From Bacteroidales bacterium (lineage in GTDB: Bacteria > Bacteroidota > Bacteroidia > Bacteroidales > UBA7960), in assembly GCA_003451785.1 (NCBI GenBank), contig DMJL01000029.1, forward strand, positions 1-7,001: 7,001 nucleotides of DNA, read 5' to 3'. Positions 6,399-7,001 of the stretch are shown piece after piece (within the stretch, counting starts at the first letter, position 1; the number at the start of each line of letters is the position of its first letter). Below the pieces are notes generated by a model that did not search any database, had not been told where the DNA came from, and saw nothing but the letters and a program-made list of their open reading frames with translations. The position numbers were made by a program, and so were the translations under genes.

Positions 6399-7001
6399 TT
6401 ATGCATTAGAGAGTCTGTACATTTTGCCGGGCATACTTCTAAGTACGCCCTTAAATTCCAGATTGAGCAATAGGGTAGATGTCTTACTTACGGTTAATCC
6501 TGCTTTGGCAACTATTTCGTCAACATGTGCATCTGTTCTTTCCTTCAGATAAGATACCACGAGCTCTTCTTCAGGGCTTAAATCCACAAACAACTCCTGT
6601 TGAATTACTTTTGCTTTGTTTGTGGTAGCGTCCCACCCCATTATATAATCTATATCTTCCGCTTTTTCCACAAGGCAGGCCTTGTGGGTTTTAATAAGCC
6701 AGTTACAGCCTTTGGAGTAGGTATCCGTTACTCTGCCGGGCAATGCAAATACATCTCTATTGTAGGTGTTTGCTGCGGCTGCCGATATGAGTGCACCTCC
6801 CGACGACGCTGCTTCTATGACAATTAGGGCATCGCATAAACCTGCAATAATCCGATTGCGAATGGGGAAGTTCTCCCGGTCGGGGACGGTACCCGAAAAA
6901 AATTCTGTAATCAGCAAACCCTGAGCAACCATCTTTTCAGCCAGACTTCTATGGGATGTTGGGTAGATGCGATCTAACCCATGGCCAAGCACGCCTGCTG
7001 T
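6399..7001 (-). CDS. dprA: DNA-processing protein DprA/Smf, C-terminal part (5' end outside window)
   Basis: DprA binds incoming single-stranded DNA during natural transformation and loads RecA onto it. Only about 200 C-terminal residues are present; the family is usually around 370. The frame is open to the right edge, where TAGVLGHGLDRIYP is read. The GTG at 6992 is an internal valine codon, not the start. Rossmann-like domain blocks follow in order: LITEFFSGT, ENFPIRNRIIAGLCDALIV, SGGALISAAAA, YNRDVFALPG and SKGCNWLIKTHKA. The last ~60 residues (from SPEEELVVSYLKERTD to the MYRLSNA end) form the C-terminal winged-helix (DML1-like) domain found in many DprA proteins. The stop codon is 5 bp from that of the pyrophosphatase gene, in convergent orientation. 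No damage is visible in the part present. Confidence 0.95.
   Translation of the reverse strand, partial: TAGVLGHGLDRIYPTSHRSLAEKMVAQGLLITEFFSGTVPDRENFPIRNRIIAGLCDALIVIEAASSGGALISAAAANTYNRDVFALPGRVTDTYSKGCNWLIKTHKACLVEKAEDIDYIMGWDATTNKAKVIQQELFVDLSPEEELVVSYLKERTDAHVDEIVAKAGLTVSKTSTLLLNLEFKGVLRSMPGKMYRLSNA

Noticed and set aside
1..7001. Mobile element, CRISPR array, defence system or new biosynthetic cluster
   Set aside because: All strong reading frames belong to known chromosomal families in an ordinary Bacteroidetes layout; no transposase, integrase, spaced direct repeats, tRNA or attachment-site-like repeat was seen.

Overview
The window looks like chromosomal, housekeeping DNA from a member of the Bacteroidota (Bacteroidetes). 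The support is: (i) the minus-strand order ftsX - DUF3098 - uppP - truB - queA, a gene neighbourhood I know from this phylum; (ii) a DUF3098 protein with the family's PDPNVFNPEIFSFRR block; (iii) a TruB of 240 residues that ends without a PUA domain; (iv) start codons preceded by A/T-rich sequence and not by Shine-Dalgarno boxes; and (v) several TAnnTTTG -7 boxes, the promoter type of this phylum. I cannot name a genus.

Left part (1-4120, all minus strand, transcribed right to left): ftsX (membrane protein of cell division and peptidoglycan remodelling), a small two-helix DUF3098 membrane protein, uppP/bacA (undecaprenyl diphosphatase, lipid-carrier recycling), truB (tRNA pseudouridine-55 synthase) and queA (queuosine synthesis, cut by the left edge). 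The genes are separated by 57-159 bp. Good TTG/N18-20/TAnnTTTG promoters lie directly in front of the DUF3098 gene and queA, each with its -33 element touching the stop codon of the preceding gene. The cluster is therefore probably not a single transcript.

Middle (4121-4489): a 369-bp A/T-rich divergent intergenic region. It carries a possible ftsX promoter, repeats of TTTTGAAAA with a 16-bp palindrome, and a promoter candidate for the next gene.

Right part: on the plus strand, an exported seven-bladed YVTN-type beta-propeller protein (4490-5566), followed by two small tandem hairpins, then a family I inorganic pyrophosphatase (5716-6393). On the minus strand, tail to tail with it after only 5 bp, is the C-terminal part of dprA (6399 to the right edge), the ssDNA/RecA-loading protein of natural transformation.

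I found no mobile element, CRISPR array, tRNA or rRNA, and no sign of a new defence or biosynthetic system. The most open questions are the roles of DUF3098 and of the exported propeller, and the regulatory sequence in the divergent region.
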